Below are positions 8,019 through 16,256 of a DNA stretch of 64,000 nt, in pieces (positions within the stretch are counted from its first letter, which is position 1; every line of letters begins with the position of its first letter). The DNA comes from Litorisediminicola beolgyonensis (lineage in GTDB: Bacteria; Pseudomonadota; Alphaproteobacteria; Rhodobacterales; Rhodobacteraceae). The position numbers and the translations under genes were made by a program. Where the stretch lies: the NCBI RefSeq assembly GCF_042679605.1, contig NZ_JBHTMU010000018.1, forward strand, positions 1 to 64,000, written 5' to 3'. Below the pieces are notes generated by a model that was not told the origin of the DNA, ran no database searches, and saw nothing but the letters and a program-made list of their open reading frames with translations.

Positions 8019-8547
8019 CGAAGCGCTCGACCAGCGCGTCGAGTCCCGCCTTGTAGACGCCGGTCACACCCGCGATCGCGGCCTCGTCCGACAGTTCGGG
8101 CGGCGGATCGTTGTTGGGATAGCCGCGATAGAACGCGCCACGCCACTCGACCGTCGAGCCGCCGCCATCGCGCGGCTTCACCGTCAGGTGCGAGGAATAG
8201 TTGGTGACCGGCAGCACTTCGACCGCGACCTCGTTGATCCGGTAGGAGTAGGTCATCTTCTCGGCGTCGTATTTGTAGAGCACCTCGTCGATGGTCGGCC
8301 CACCTTCTTCGCCCAGCGTCAGAAGACGGGTCGCGTCGATCTCGTTGCCGCCCTCTCCGGTGGTGGAATAGACGGCCGGATGCCAGGACATGTCCTGGAA
8401 GTTGCCGATCACCTCCCAGACCTCGGCGGGTTCGGCCGCCACATCGGCGGTGAGCGTCAGCTTTTGCCGCGTCGGCCCGTGTGCCAGCGCGATGGACGGG
8501 ATCAGCACCGCGCCCACGGCCAGCAGGTTGAAGATTCTGCGTTTCAC
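8002..8547 (-). CDS. exported SRPBCC-family protein
   Basis: The 181-residue product has a signal peptide ending ALA-H (about residue 20) and a START/Bet v1-like polyketide-cyclase domain: AEPAEVWEVIGNFQDMSWHP near the start, and a C-terminal helix with IAGVTGVYKAGLDAL. The preferred start is the GTG at 8547, with GGAG 10 bases upstream. Longer upstream readings have no export signal and overlap the neighbouring DUF3280 gene. SRPBCC domains have a hydrophobic ligand cavity. Periplasmic members accompany PQQ-dependent alcohol oxidation genes, but the ligand here is unknown. Confidence 0.82.
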   Translation of the reverse strand: MKRRIFNLLAVGAVLIPSIALAHGPTRQKLTLTADVAAEPAEVWEVIGNFQDMSWHPAVYSTTGEGGNEIDATRLLTLGEEGGPTIDEVLYKYDAEKMTYSYRINEVAVEVLPVTNYSSHLTVKPRDGGGSTVEWRGAFYRGYPNNDPPPELSDEAAIAGVTGVYKAGLDALVERFGAPSS

Positions 8548-8554
8548 GACTGTG

Positions 8555-9064
8555 TCACTCCTCCCTGAAGAATGTCGTCTTGAGTATGTAGCGCATGCCG
8601 CGCGCCCAGGCCTCATCGGAATTGTCGCGAATGTCGACGACGCGGCCGCGCACCGTTTCACCGGTGGTCGCGTCGCGCATCTGCAGGTTCATCGACAGGA
8701 TGAGGTTCGAGACCTTCTGCACCTCGCCGACCAGACTGTATTCGGCCCCGAGCTTCGCCGCGGCGCGGGCATCGCAGCCGTAGCACTTGGCGGGGTTCAC
8801 GATCCGGTCGATCTCTTCGGCCACGGGGGCGGTGTCGAGAAATTCGATGCCTTCCTCGGCAAAGCGCGTCCGCACCATCTCTTCGAGCATCGCGACGCGC
8901 GCCTCTTCGTCCTCGGCGCCGGCGGTTTCGCGCTGCAGGCTCTCGTCGAGATAGGTGATCCCGAAGAAAGCCACCTTGGTGCCCGGGGCGACCGGCTCCA
9001 TCGCGTGCCCGCCCGCGAAGGCGGGAGCGCTCATAGAAATTAAGAGTAGAAGCGCGCGCAGCAT
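8555..9064 (-). CDS. DUF3280 exported protein
   Basis: The product has 169 residues with a signal peptide ending AFA (about 17). It resembles DUF3280, often found with methanol/PQQ genes: the segment KCYGCDARAAAKLGAEYSLVGEVQKVSNLI is the recognisable core and includes a Cys-x2-Cys pair. The frame is open far upstream, but only the ATG at 9064 starts at a signal peptide. It is the first gene of the leftward four-gene operon, seven bases before the SRPBCC start. Function is unknown. Confidence 0.8.
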   Translation of the reverse strand: MLRALLLLISMSAPAFAGGHAMEPVAPGTKVAFFGITYLDESLQRETAGAEDEEARVAMLEEMVRTRFAEEGIEFLDTAPVAEEIDRIVNPAKCYGCDARAAAKLGAEYSLVGEVQKVSNLILSMNLQMRDATTGETVRGRVVDIRDNSDEAWARGMRYILKTTFFREE

Positions 9065-9184
9065 GGTCCCAAGTTGTGGGCAGGCTGCCGTCTCAGCAAT
9101 GATCCAAAGGTCTCGGTTTCGCGTGCGGGCAGCTCTGGCACTCTGCCGGATAGACCCCCGATCAGCGGGGGCTGGGAGGACAAT
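9065..9184. promoter_or_regulatory. divergent control region with hairpin before a TTG start
   Basis: These 120 bases separate two divergent PQQ-associated operons and must hold both promoters. CCCCCG (9155-9160) and CGGGGG (9166-9171) form a 6-bp stem with a 5-base loop ending 3 bases before the GGAGGA ribosome-binding site (9175-9180) of the rightward gene. This is a possible attenuator or translation-control hairpin. No textbook -10/-35 pair was recognised. Confidence 0.45.
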
Positions 9185-10372
9185 TTGCACCGCATCCTGA
9201 CGATGCTCGCCGCCGCGCTCTGTCTCGGCGCGCTCGCCAATGACGCATCCGCGCTCGATGTCCGCGCCGCGGTGCTGCGCATCGATTATCCGCGTCTCGC
9301 GCCGAACAGCCGCTACGAGCGGGTGCCCGAGGATGACGGTTTCGCCGGAGCGCAGCTTGCCGACGAGGATAACGGGACGACCGGCACCTTCCTGGGCCAT
9401 ACCTACGAGACCGCGACCGTGGCCGTGCCGCCTGAAGAGGCCGACGCGGCGCTGGCCGAGATCCTCGCAGGCGGCACCCGTTTCATCGTGCTGATGGCCG
9501 CGGACGAGGATGTCCCGCGCCTCGCCGATGCCGCCGCCGCCGAAGGCGCGGTGGTGCTGAACGCGCTGGCCCGCGGCACCGAGCTTCGCGATGGTGAGTG
9601 CCGCGCCAACATGCTCCATATCGCGCCGTCGAACGCGATGACCGCCGACGCCGTCGCGCAGTTCGCACTCTGGAAGCGCTGGCCGCGTTGGTTCATGGTG
9701 CACGGCTCGAACCCCGAGGATCGGAAGCTCGCCGAGGCCTACCGCCGCGCCGCCACCAAGTTCGGCGGCCGGATCGTCGAGGAGCGCGAGTTCGAGGATA
9801 CCGGCGGCTCGCGCCGCACCGATACCGGCTATGTCCTCGTCCAGCGGCAGCTTCCGGTCTTCACGCAGGACCCCGAGGAGCACGAGGTGGTGATCGCCGC
9901 CGACAACTCGGACGTCTTCGCGCCGTATCTGCCGTTCAACCTCTGGACGCCGCGCCCGACGATGGGCTCGGCTGGCCTCCGTCCGGTGAGCTTTCACGGC
10001 GCGCATGAAGCCTGGGGCGCGACCCAGTTCCAGCGCCGGTTCGAGGAACTGACGGGACGCTACATCCGCGAGAGCGACTACCAGGTCTGGCTGGCGCTCC
10101 GGGTGCTGGGCGAGGCCGTCACCCGCGCCTCGACCATCGAGCCGCAGGCCATCCTCGATTACGCGCTCTCCGACGAGTTCGAACTGGCCGCCTTCAAGGG
10201 AGTGCCCGTCACCTTCCGGCCGTGGAACGGTCAGCTGCGCCAGCCGATCCTTCTCTATGACGGCCGCATCACCGTGAGCGTCAGCCCGCAGGACGGGTTC
10301 CTGCACCAGGTCTCGCCGCTCGATACGCTGGGGCTCGACGCCCCCGAATCCTCCTGCTCCGCCTTCGACTGA
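9185..10372 (+). CDS. ABC-type binding protein of the PQQ alcohol dehydrogenase system
   Basis: The 395-residue exported protein has a type I periplasmic-binding fold (branched-chain amino acid/ABC family). It fits the family 'ABC transporter, substrate-binding protein, PQQ-dependent alcohol dehydrogenase system'. The TTG at 9185 has GGAGGA five bases upstream and yields a good signal peptide ending near ASA; the in-frame ATG at 9203 is the alternative. Lanthanide-utilisation loci of methylotrophs encode a related binding protein (LutA). Its usual partner ATPase and permease are not beside it; the nearest ABC engine belongs to another family (12708-14074). Confidence 0.82.
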   Translation: MHRILTMLAAALCLGALANDASALDVRAAVLRIDYPRLAPNSRYERVPEDDGFAGAQLADEDNGTTGTFLGHTYETATVAVPPEEADAALAEILAGGTRFIVLMAADEDVPRLADAAAAEGAVVLNALARGTELRDGECRANMLHIAPSNAMTADAVAQFALWKRWPRWFMVHGSNPEDRKLAEAYRRAATKFGGRIVEEREFEDTGGSRRTDTGYVLVQRQLPVFTQDPEEHEVVIAADNSDVFAPYLPFNLWTPRPTMGSAGLRPVSFHGAHEAWGATQFQRRFEELTGRYIRESDYQVWLALRVLGEAVTRASTIEPQAILDYALSDEFELAAFKGVPVTFRPWNGQLRQPILLYDGRITVSVSPQDGFLHQVSPLDTLGLDAPESSCSAFD

Positions 10373-10380
10373 GGACATCC

Positions 10381-11355
10381 ATGCGCACATTGATCCTGTC
10401 CGCCGCCCTTGCCGCCCTCGCCGCCGCGCCCGCCGTCGCGGGCAAGGCCTTCGTCTCGAACGAGAAGGGCAACACCATCACCGTGATCGACACCGACAGC
10501 TGGGAAGTGATCACCGAGTTCGACGGCGGCAACCGCCCGCGCGGCATCACGCTCTCGCCCGACGGCTCGCTCCTTTACGTCTGCGCGTCCGATGACGACA
10601 CGGTGCGGGTCTTCGACACCGAAACCTACGAAGAGCTCTACACCCTGCCATCGGGTCCGGACCCCGAGCTCTTCGTCATCCACCCCTCGGGCAACCCGCT
10701 GTTCATTGCCAACGAGGACGACAACCTCGTGACCGTGACCGACACGGTCGAGCACCGCATCCTGGCCGAAGTGCCGGTGGGCGTGGAGCCCGAAGGCATG
10801 GCGATCTCGCCGGACACCGCCTTTGTGGTGAACACCTCCGAGACGACCAACATGGCGCATTTCATCTCGACCGAGGATTACAAGATCAAGCACAACGTGT
10901 TGGTCGATCAGCGCCCGCGCTACGCCGAATACGTGAGCGACGGCGCGCGGCTCTACGTGTCCTCCGAGATCGGCGGGACCGTTTCGGTGATGGATATCGC
11001 CGAGGACGGCGCGCCGACGCTCGTCAAGAAGATCGGGTTCGAGGTGCCGGGCGTGCTGCCGGAATGGCTCCAGCCCGTCGGCGTCAAGGCGACCAAGGAC
11101 GGCAGCCGCGTCTTCGTCGCGCTCGGCCCGGCAAACCGCGTCGCGGTGATCGACGGCGAGAGCCTCGAGGTGATCGATTACATCATCGTCGGCCAGCGGG
11201 TCTGGCAGATGGCCTTCACCCCGGACGAGAAATACCTCGTCACCACCAACGGCAATTCCAACGACGTGACGGTGATCGACGTGGCCGCCGAGAAGGCGAT
11301 CAAGTCGGTCCAGGTCGGCCAGCAGCCCTGGGGCGTGGCGATCACGCCCGACTGA
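10381..11355 (+). CDS. PQQ-dependent catabolism-associated beta-propeller protein
   Basis: The 324-residue product has a signal peptide ending AVAG (about 21) and YVTN-like repeats throughout (AFVSNEKGNTITVIDT, LYVCASDDDTVRVFDT, LFIANEDDNLVTVTDT, and so on). It matches the family of the same name found with PQQ alcohol dehydrogenase systems. It lies 8 bases after the binding-protein gene. The propeller may scaffold or chaperone a periplasmic complex; its ligand is unknown. Confidence 0.88.
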   Translation: MRTLILSAALAALAAAPAVAGKAFVSNEKGNTITVIDTDSWEVITEFDGGNRPRGITLSPDGSLLYVCASDDDTVRVFDTETYEELYTLPSGPDPELFVIHPSGNPLFIANEDDNLVTVTDTVEHRILAEVPVGVEPEGMAISPDTAFVVNTSETTNMAHFISTEDYKIKHNVLVDQRPRYAEYVSDGARLYVSSEIGGTVSVMDIAEDGAPTLVKKIGFEVPGVLPEWLQPVGVKATKDGSRVFVALGPANRVAVIDGESLEVIDYIIVGQRVWQMAFTPDEKYLVTTNGNSNDVTVIDVAAEKAIKSVQVGQQPWGVAITPD

Positions 11356-11386
11356 GCGCCGCTCTTTTGCACTGAAGGAGACGACC

Positions 11387-11647
11387 ATGAAATTCACCGT
11401 CACTGCCATCCTTCTCGCCTGCCTCGCCGCACCGGCCTTCGCGGAGAGCCATGAAGAGGTCCCGTCGCAAGAGGCGATCGACAAGATCATGGCGATGCTG
11501 ACCGAAATGGAATGCGAAATGGCGCCGGACGATATCGAGCTCGAAGAGGAGGGCTACGATCTCGACGACGTCATCTGCCGCGACCAAGGTCAAATGGACA
11601 TCAAGCTCGATTCCGAGTTCAACGAGGTCAGCCGGCGCCTCGAATAA
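11387..11647 (+). CDS. small, very acidic exported PepSY-like protein
   Basis: The 86-residue product has a signal peptide ending AFA (19). The mature 67 residues contain 23 Asp/Glu but only 5 Lys/Arg, with two cysteines (43 and 64). The pattern of a helix, then CEMAPDDIELEEEGYDLDDVIC, then MDIKLDSEFNEV resembles a single PepSY domain. No EF-hand loop is present. Context between a PQQ-system propeller and an ABC importer suggests metal binding, since lanthanide-binding PepSY proteins (LanPepSY) are known in methylotrophs. The metal role is inference. The start has GAAGGAG about 6 bases upstream. Confidence 0.75.
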   Translation: MKFTVTAILLACLAAPAFAESHEEVPSQEAIDKIMAMLTEMECEMAPDDIELEEEGYDLDDVICRDQGQMDIKLDSEFNEVSRRLE

Positions 11648-11707
11648 GCCGGGCAGGGCGCGCTGCCGCATGACGGGCGGCGTAACCCCTGAAGGGAGGA
11701 CTGAACC

Positions 11708-12688
11708 ATGATGCGTTTCGCAGCGAAACATCTGTACATTTGCGCCCTGGGCCTCGGCCTTGCGGCGGGCCCGGCGCTTGCGCAGGACATGCCGACGATC
11801 CGCGCCGCGGTGCTCGAGATCGGCACCGTGAACTGGGAGCTCGCGACGATCACCGAGAACGGGCTCGACGAGAAATACGGCTTCGAGCTGGACGTGCAGG
11901 GCTACGCCGACAATGGCGGCACCCGCGTCGCGGTCGAGGGCGGCGAGGCCGACATGGCGGTGGCCGACTGGATCTGGGTCGCGCGCCAGCGGGCCGAGGG
12001 GAAGGATTACGTCTTCATCCCCTACAGCCGCGCCGTGGGCGGGGTTCTGGTGCCCGAGGGCAGCGACGCGACCACGTTGCAAGATCTCGCGGGCGGCAAG
12101 ATCGGGATCGCGGGCGGTCCGCTCGACAAGTCGTGGCTGATCCTGCGCGCCTATGCCAACCAGGAATACGGCATGGACCTCGCAGCCGAGACCGAGCAGG
12201 TCTTCGGCGCGCCGCCCCTGATCTTCAAATCCGGTCTCGGAGGAGAGCTCGATGGCGCCATCAACTTCTGGCACTTCCTGGCCAAGATGAAGGCCTCGGG
12301 CATGAAAGAGCTGATCTCGGTCGACACCGCCGCCGAGGCGCTCGGGCTCGACACCAACATCCCGCTCCTCGGCTACTACTTCAAGGAAAGCTTCCTCGCC
12401 GAGCATCCCGATCTCGCGCAGGCCTTCTACAATGCCAGCCAGGACGCCAAGGCGATGCTGGCCTCGGATCAGGCGGTCTGGGAAACCATCCGCCCGCGAA
12501 TGAACGCCAATAACGACGCGCAGTTCGAGCAGCTCAAGGCCGATTTCATCGCTGGCCAGCCCCAGCGCGGGCCGGTGGACACCGCCAATGCCGACAGGTT
12601 CCTCCAGCTCATGAACGAGCTCGGCGGCGAAGAACTGGTCGGCAAGGCCACGAGCCTGCCCGACGGGCTCTTTGCCGAGGTCGAGTGA
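11708..12688 (+). CDS. NitT/TauT-like ABC transporter substrate-binding protein
   Basis: The 326-residue product has a signal peptide ending ALA-Q (about 26) and an NMT1/SsuA-type periplasmic-binding fold: IRAAVLEIGTVNWELATI, then GGTRVAVEGGEADMAVADW, then GGKIGIAGGPLDKSW. It is the binding component of the importer completed by the next two genes. The expected ligand for this class is a small organic or sulfonate-like solute or a cofactor precursor; the actual ligand is unknown. GGGAGGA precedes the tandem ATG-ATG start. Confidence 0.85.
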   Translation: MMRFAAKHLYICALGLGLAAGPALAQDMPTIRAAVLEIGTVNWELATITENGLDEKYGFELDVQGYADNGGTRVAVEGGEADMAVADWIWVARQRAEGKDYVFIPYSRAVGGVLVPEGSDATTLQDLAGGKIGIAGGPLDKSWLILRAYANQEYGMDLAAETEQVFGAPPLIFKSGLGGELDGAINFWHFLAKMKASGMKELISVDTAAEALGLDTNIPLLGYYFKESFLAEHPDLAQAFYNASQDAKAMLASDQAVWETIRPRMNANNDAQFEQLKADFIAGQPQRGPVDTANADRFLQLMNELGGEELVGKATSLPDGLFAEVE

Positions 12689-12707
12689 CCCCAAGGGCCG
12701 GTGACGC

Positions 12708-13457
12708 ATGACCGCCAAGGGCACCGTCACGGCCCTGTCGCTCGCGGCGCTGCTGGGGCTCTGGATCGTCGCGGCGGCGCTGACCGCGGACGCGACGATC
12801 CTGCCGCAGCCCTACGCGCTGATCGGGCCGTTCTGGTCCGAACTCCTGTCGGGCGAGCTCTGGCGGCATCTCTCCGCAACGCTCATCCGGGTGCTCTGGG
12901 CCTTCGCCCTGGCGATGGGCCTCGGCATCGCGCTCGGCCTGGCGATGGGTCGGTCCGAGACGGTGAACAAATGGCTCGATCCTTGGCTCGTGGTGTTCCT
13001 GAACCTGCCCGCGCTGGTGCTGATCGTGCTCTGCTATCTCTGGATCGGCCTGAACGAGACCGCTGCCATCGTCGCCGTTACGCTCAACAAGGTGCCGAAC
13101 GTCACCACGGTGATACGCGAGGGCGCGCGCGCCACGTCTCCCGATCTCGACGCCATGGCGCAGGTGTTCCGCATGTCGCGCCTGACCAAGCTGCGCCATG
13201 TCACGCTGCCGCAGCTTGCGCCCTTCATCGCGGGCGCTGCCCGGGGCGGGATCGCGGTGATCTGGAAGATCGTGCTGGTGGTCGAGTTCCTGGGCCGCTC
13301 CTCGGGGATCGGCTTCAAGATCCATCTCTATTTCCAGCTCTTCGACGTGACGATGGTGCTGGTCTACGCCTTCTCGTTCATCCTCGTGATGCTCGCCGTC
13401 GAATGGCTGATCCTGCAACCCTGGGAACGCCGCGTCCGGCGCTGGAGGGTGGCATGA
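12708..13457 (+). CDS. ABC transporter permease (NitT/TauT family)
   Basis: The 249-residue inner-membrane protein has about six TM segments. The cytoplasmic EAA-type loop, around ARATSPDLDAMAQVFRMSRLTKLRHVTLPQLAPF, contacts the ATPase. It follows its binding-protein gene by 19 bases and overlaps the ATPase by ATGA, so the three genes form one importer. Confidence 0.9.
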   Translation: MTAKGTVTALSLAALLGLWIVAAALTADATILPQPYALIGPFWSELLSGELWRHLSATLIRVLWAFALAMGLGIALGLAMGRSETVNKWLDPWLVVFLNLPALVLIVLCYLWIGLNETAAIVAVTLNKVPNVTTVIREGARATSPDLDAMAQVFRMSRLTKLRHVTLPQLAPFIAGAARGGIAVIWKIVLVVEFLGRSSGIGFKIHLYFQLFDVTMVLVYAFSFILVMLAVEWLILQPWERRVRRWRVA

Positions 13458-14074
13458 TCCGCGTCGACATCCGCGAGAAGCGCTTCGGCGACAGTCCGGT
13501 CCTGGGACGTCTGAGTTTCGAGATCGCGCCGGGCGAGACCGTCGCCATCCTTGGCCCTTCGGGCATCGGCAAATCGACGCTTTTGCGGATCATCGCCGGG
13601 ATCGACCGCCGGTTCGAGGGTCGCGTGGAGCGGCCCGAGGCGATGGCCATCGTCTTTCAGGAACCGACGCTTCTGCCCTGGCGGTCGGTAATGCAGAACC
13701 TGACGCTGGTCCATCCCGGTCTCGACGAGACCTCCGCCCGCGCGATGCTCGACAAGGTGGGCCTCGGCGGCAAGGACGCGCTCTTCCCCGGTCAGCTCTC
13801 GCTCGGCCAGCAGCGCCGGCTGGCGCTCGCGCGCGCCTTCGCGGGGCGGCCGGAGTTCCTGATCATGGACGAGCCCTTCGTCTCGCTCGATCCCGCGACC
13901 GCCGAGACGATGCTGACCCTGACCGAGACCCTCATCGCCGAGCAGCGCCCCGCCACGCTCTTCGTCACCCATGCCCGGCCCGAGGCGACCCGCCTCGCCG
14001 ACCGCATCCTCGAGCTGCGCGGCACCCCCGCGACGCTCGCCCCCCACCTCATCAAGGAAGGACAGACTCCATGA
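13454..14074 (+). CDS. ABC transporter ATP-binding protein
   Basis: This compact 206-residue ATPase has Walker A GPSGIGKST (34-42), a Q-loop in VFQEPTLLPW, Walker B FLIMDEP, D-loop SLDP and switch His in VTHARPE. The signature motif reads LSLGQQRR rather than the usual LSGGQ. It lacks a C-terminal regulatory domain. It overlaps the permease upstream and the exported protein downstream, each by 4 bases. Confidence 0.92.
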   Translation: MIRVDIREKRFGDSPVLGRLSFEIAPGETVAILGPSGIGKSTLLRIIAGIDRRFEGRVERPEAMAIVFQEPTLLPWRSVMQNLTLVHPGLDETSARAMLDKVGLGGKDALFPGQLSLGQQRRLALARAFAGRPEFLIMDEPFVSLDPATAETMLTLTETLIAEQRPATLFVTHARPEATRLADRILELRGTPATLAPHLIKEGQTP

Positions 14075-14502
14075 CCCGTCTCCCCCTCGCCGCCGCGCTC
14101 GCCGCGCTTCTCGCTCCCGCCGCCTGGGCGCATGACTACGGTTTCGCGGGCGTCCTCTCGAACACCAATTCTGGCGAGATGCCGGGCCTGCTGCTCGCGG
14201 TCGGCCAGCCGATCTCGGACGGTCCGATCACGCTTGAATCGGGCAAGATGTACGAGCTCGAGATCGAGGCCGACGGCTCGGGCGAGCTCGCGCTCGAAGG
14301 CGCGGGCTTCTTCCGGGCGATCTGGATCAACGAGGTGGTCATCAACGGCCTCGAGGTCCGGCCCTTCGGGCTTGAATCCGTCGAGTTCGACGAGGCGGGG
14401 GAGATGGAGATCGAGTTCCTCGCGATCAAGCCCGGCCGCTACGAGCTGAAGATCCCCGGCTCCACCGGCGAAAGCCAGCGGGTCGAGATCACGATCCAGT
14501 AG
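14071..14502 (+). CDS. exported cupredoxin-like protein of unknown function
   Basis: The 143-residue product has a signal peptide ending AWA-H (about 20), then a beta-rich domain. The C-terminal phrase IKPGRYELKIPG has the look of a cupredoxin/copper-binding fold, but no Cys-His-Met copper site is visible. It overlaps the ABC ATPase by ATGA and is probably the last gene of the operon starting at 9185. It converges with the flippase-like gene by 14 bases. A role as an accessory to the importer is inferred only from coupling. Confidence 0.7.
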   Translation: MTRLPLAAALAALLAPAAWAHDYGFAGVLSNTNSGEMPGLLLAVGQPISDGPITLESGKMYELEIEADGSGELALEGAGFFRAIWINEVVINGLEVRPFGLESVEFDEAGEMEIEFLAIKPGRYELKIPGSTGESQRVEITIQ

Positions 14503-15469
14503 ACCGGCGCGGCGCGGCCAGCGCCCAGAGAAAGACCGGGCTGACCAGCATCAGCCCGATCACCCCGGCGATCCGTGCGGCGAGCGCCAGCTCCGCCGCC
14601 TCGGCGCCGGAGACGCCCTGCAGCACCAACGCGCCCGCCCAGCTCAGCTCGAAGGCGCCGAGCCCCGCGGGCAGGATCGGCAGCGAGGTCAGCGCCAGCA
14701 CCAAGGGGAAGAGCGCGAGCAGAGGCAGCGGATCGAGCCCCGGCCGGAAGAGCAGGAAGGGCAGCACATAGATCACGGCGATCGCGGCCATGCGCAGCAC
14801 GCTCAACGTCATGAGCTGCACCCGGAGCGCCCAATCGAGCCGCCCGAGCGCCCGGAGACCGCCAAGCCGTGGCAGCCGTCCGAGCGTCGCGGCAATCGGG
14901 CCGACAAGCGCGAGCACAGCCAGCGGCGCGGCGATCAGGACGGCCCCCGCGGCGGCGACGCTGAGCGTCGCGCCATAGGCCAGAACCGCCGCCACCACCG
15001 CGCCGAGCCCCAGAAGATCGAAGGTCTGGTTGATCAGCGAACTGCCCGCGCCCAGCCGCGCGTCGATCCCGCGCCTGCGGGCCAAGAGCGTTCGGATCAG
15101 CGGGATCGCCACCTGGAGCGGCAGAACCTGCCCCAGAACCGTCGCGCCGCCTGTTGCGGCAAGCGCATCGCGCCCGCTGAGGGTCGGGCCGGACGACAGG
15201 CGCGCCAGAACCAGCTGCCAGCCCTTGGCCGAAAGTGCCACGGCGGCGAGATTGGCCAGCGCCAGCGCCCCGTATCCCCAGAGCGGCACGCGCGCCAGCG
15301 GGGCGACCAGACCCGACAGCTCGGCCCCGGTCGCGACGAAGAGCCCGACGAGAAGAAGCAGTCCGACCGCGGCGCCGAGCAGCGCGCGCAGACGGCGCGG
15401 GCGGCGGCGCTCAGGGGGCGCGTCGATATCGGCGGTGGTGCTCAGCTCGGTCTCCTCTGTCTTGCGCAT
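14489..15469 (-). CDS. flippase-like/UPF0104 multispanning membrane protein
   Basis: The product has about 326 residues and around eight TM helices. It fits the lysylphosphatidylglycerol synthetase TM-region/UPF0104 family (AglD-like), which moves or modifies lipid-linked substrates. ATG 15469 is chosen; an in-frame GTG at 15505 is possible, and neither has a strong Shine-Dalgarno sequence. Its 3' end overlaps the rightward gene by 14 bases. It may belong to envelope functions rather than C1 metabolism. Confidence 0.7.
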   Translation of the reverse strand: MRKTEETELSTTADIDAPPERRRPRRLRALLGAAVGLLLLVGLFVATGAELSGLVAPLARVPLWGYGALALANLAAVALSAKGWQLVLARLSSGPTLSGRDALAATGGATVLGQVLPLQVAIPLIRTLLARRRGIDARLGAGSSLINQTFDLLGLGAVVAAVLAYGATLSVAAAGAVLIAAPLAVLALVGPIAATLGRLPRLGGLRALGRLDWALRVQLMTLSVLRMAAIAVIYVLPFLLFRPGLDPLPLLALFPLVLALTSLPILPAGLGAFELSWAGALVLQGVSGAEAAELALAARIAGVIGLMLVSPVFLWALAAPRRSTGS

Positions 15470-15539
15470 CAGGGCGCGCTCGCTTGCACCACGCGATGGC
15501 GGCACGGGCAGGGCGCGATCAAGGCCTCTCCGCGTCCGG

Positions 15540-16256
15540 TCACATCAGAACCCGCACCAGAAGCGGCACGAGGATCGCGGTCAGGACCGCGTTCAGCCCC
15601 ATGCCGATCCCGGAAAACGCGCCCGCGGTCGAGTTGACCCGGAACGCATGCGCGGTCCCGATCCCGTGGGCCGCGACGCCGACGGCGAAGCCGCGGGCGC
15701 GCCAGTCGGTGATCTTGAGCGCGTTCAGCATCGGCGTGGCGATCACCGCGCCCACGATCCCGGTCAGGATGACCAGAACGGCGGTGAGCGTCGGTTGGCC
15801 GCCGATCGCCTCGGAAACGCCGAGTGCCACTGGCGCGGTGGCCGATTTCGGCGCGATGGACAGAAGCGTGCGCCCGTCGACCCCGAGCGCCGCCGCGATC
15901 CCGAGCGCCGAGAGGATCGCCACCAGCGAGCCCGCGAACAGCGCCGCCGCCATCGGCAGAAGCGAGGCGCGCACCCGCGCGAGGTTGTCGTAGAGCGGCA
16001 ACGCCAGCGCCACGGTCGCCGGGCCGAGCATGAAATGCACGAATTGCGCGCCCTCGAAATAGGTGGCGTAGGGCGTACCGGTCAGGGTCAGGACGGTGCC
16101 GATCAGGATCACCGCGAGGAGCACCGGGTTTGCCAGCGCGTGGCGCCTCGCGCGGTCGGCCAGCCAATCGGCGATGACATAGGCGACGAGCGTGGTCGTC
16201 AGCCAAAGAAGCGGCTCCTGCGCGAGATAGGACCAGAGCTGGATCGGATCACGCAT
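15540..16256 (-). CDS. lrgB: LrgB-family membrane protein
   Basis: The 238-residue protein has about seven to eight TM helices. The family signature APKSATAPVALGVSE is present, as is GTAHAFRVNS in the last third. LrgB/CidB proteins pair with the small holin-like LrgA/CidA; roles proposed include murein hydrolase control and export of small organic acids. It starts 8 bases inside lrgA, so the pair is translationally coupled. Confidence 0.92.
   Translation of the reverse strand: MRDPIQLWSYLAQEPLLWLTTTLVAYVIADWLADRARRHALANPVLLAVILIGTVLTLTGTPYATYFEGAQFVHFMLGPATVALALPLYDNLARVRASLLPMAAALFAGSLVAILSALGIAAALGVDGRTLLSIAPKSATAPVALGVSEAIGGQPTLTAVLVILTGIVGAVIATPMLNALKITDWRARGFAVGVAAHGIGTAHAFRVNSTAGAFSGIGMGLNAVLTAILVPLLVRVLM

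Noticed and set aside
9062..10390. Upstream extension of the DUF3280 frame to 10390
   Set aside because: The extension is antisense to the binding-protein gene at 9185, and only the ATG at 9064 gives a signal peptide.
11387..11647. Lanmodulin homologue
   Set aside because: Lanmodulin has EF-hand loops with Asp at fixed spacing; none is present here. The protein looks PepSY-like instead.
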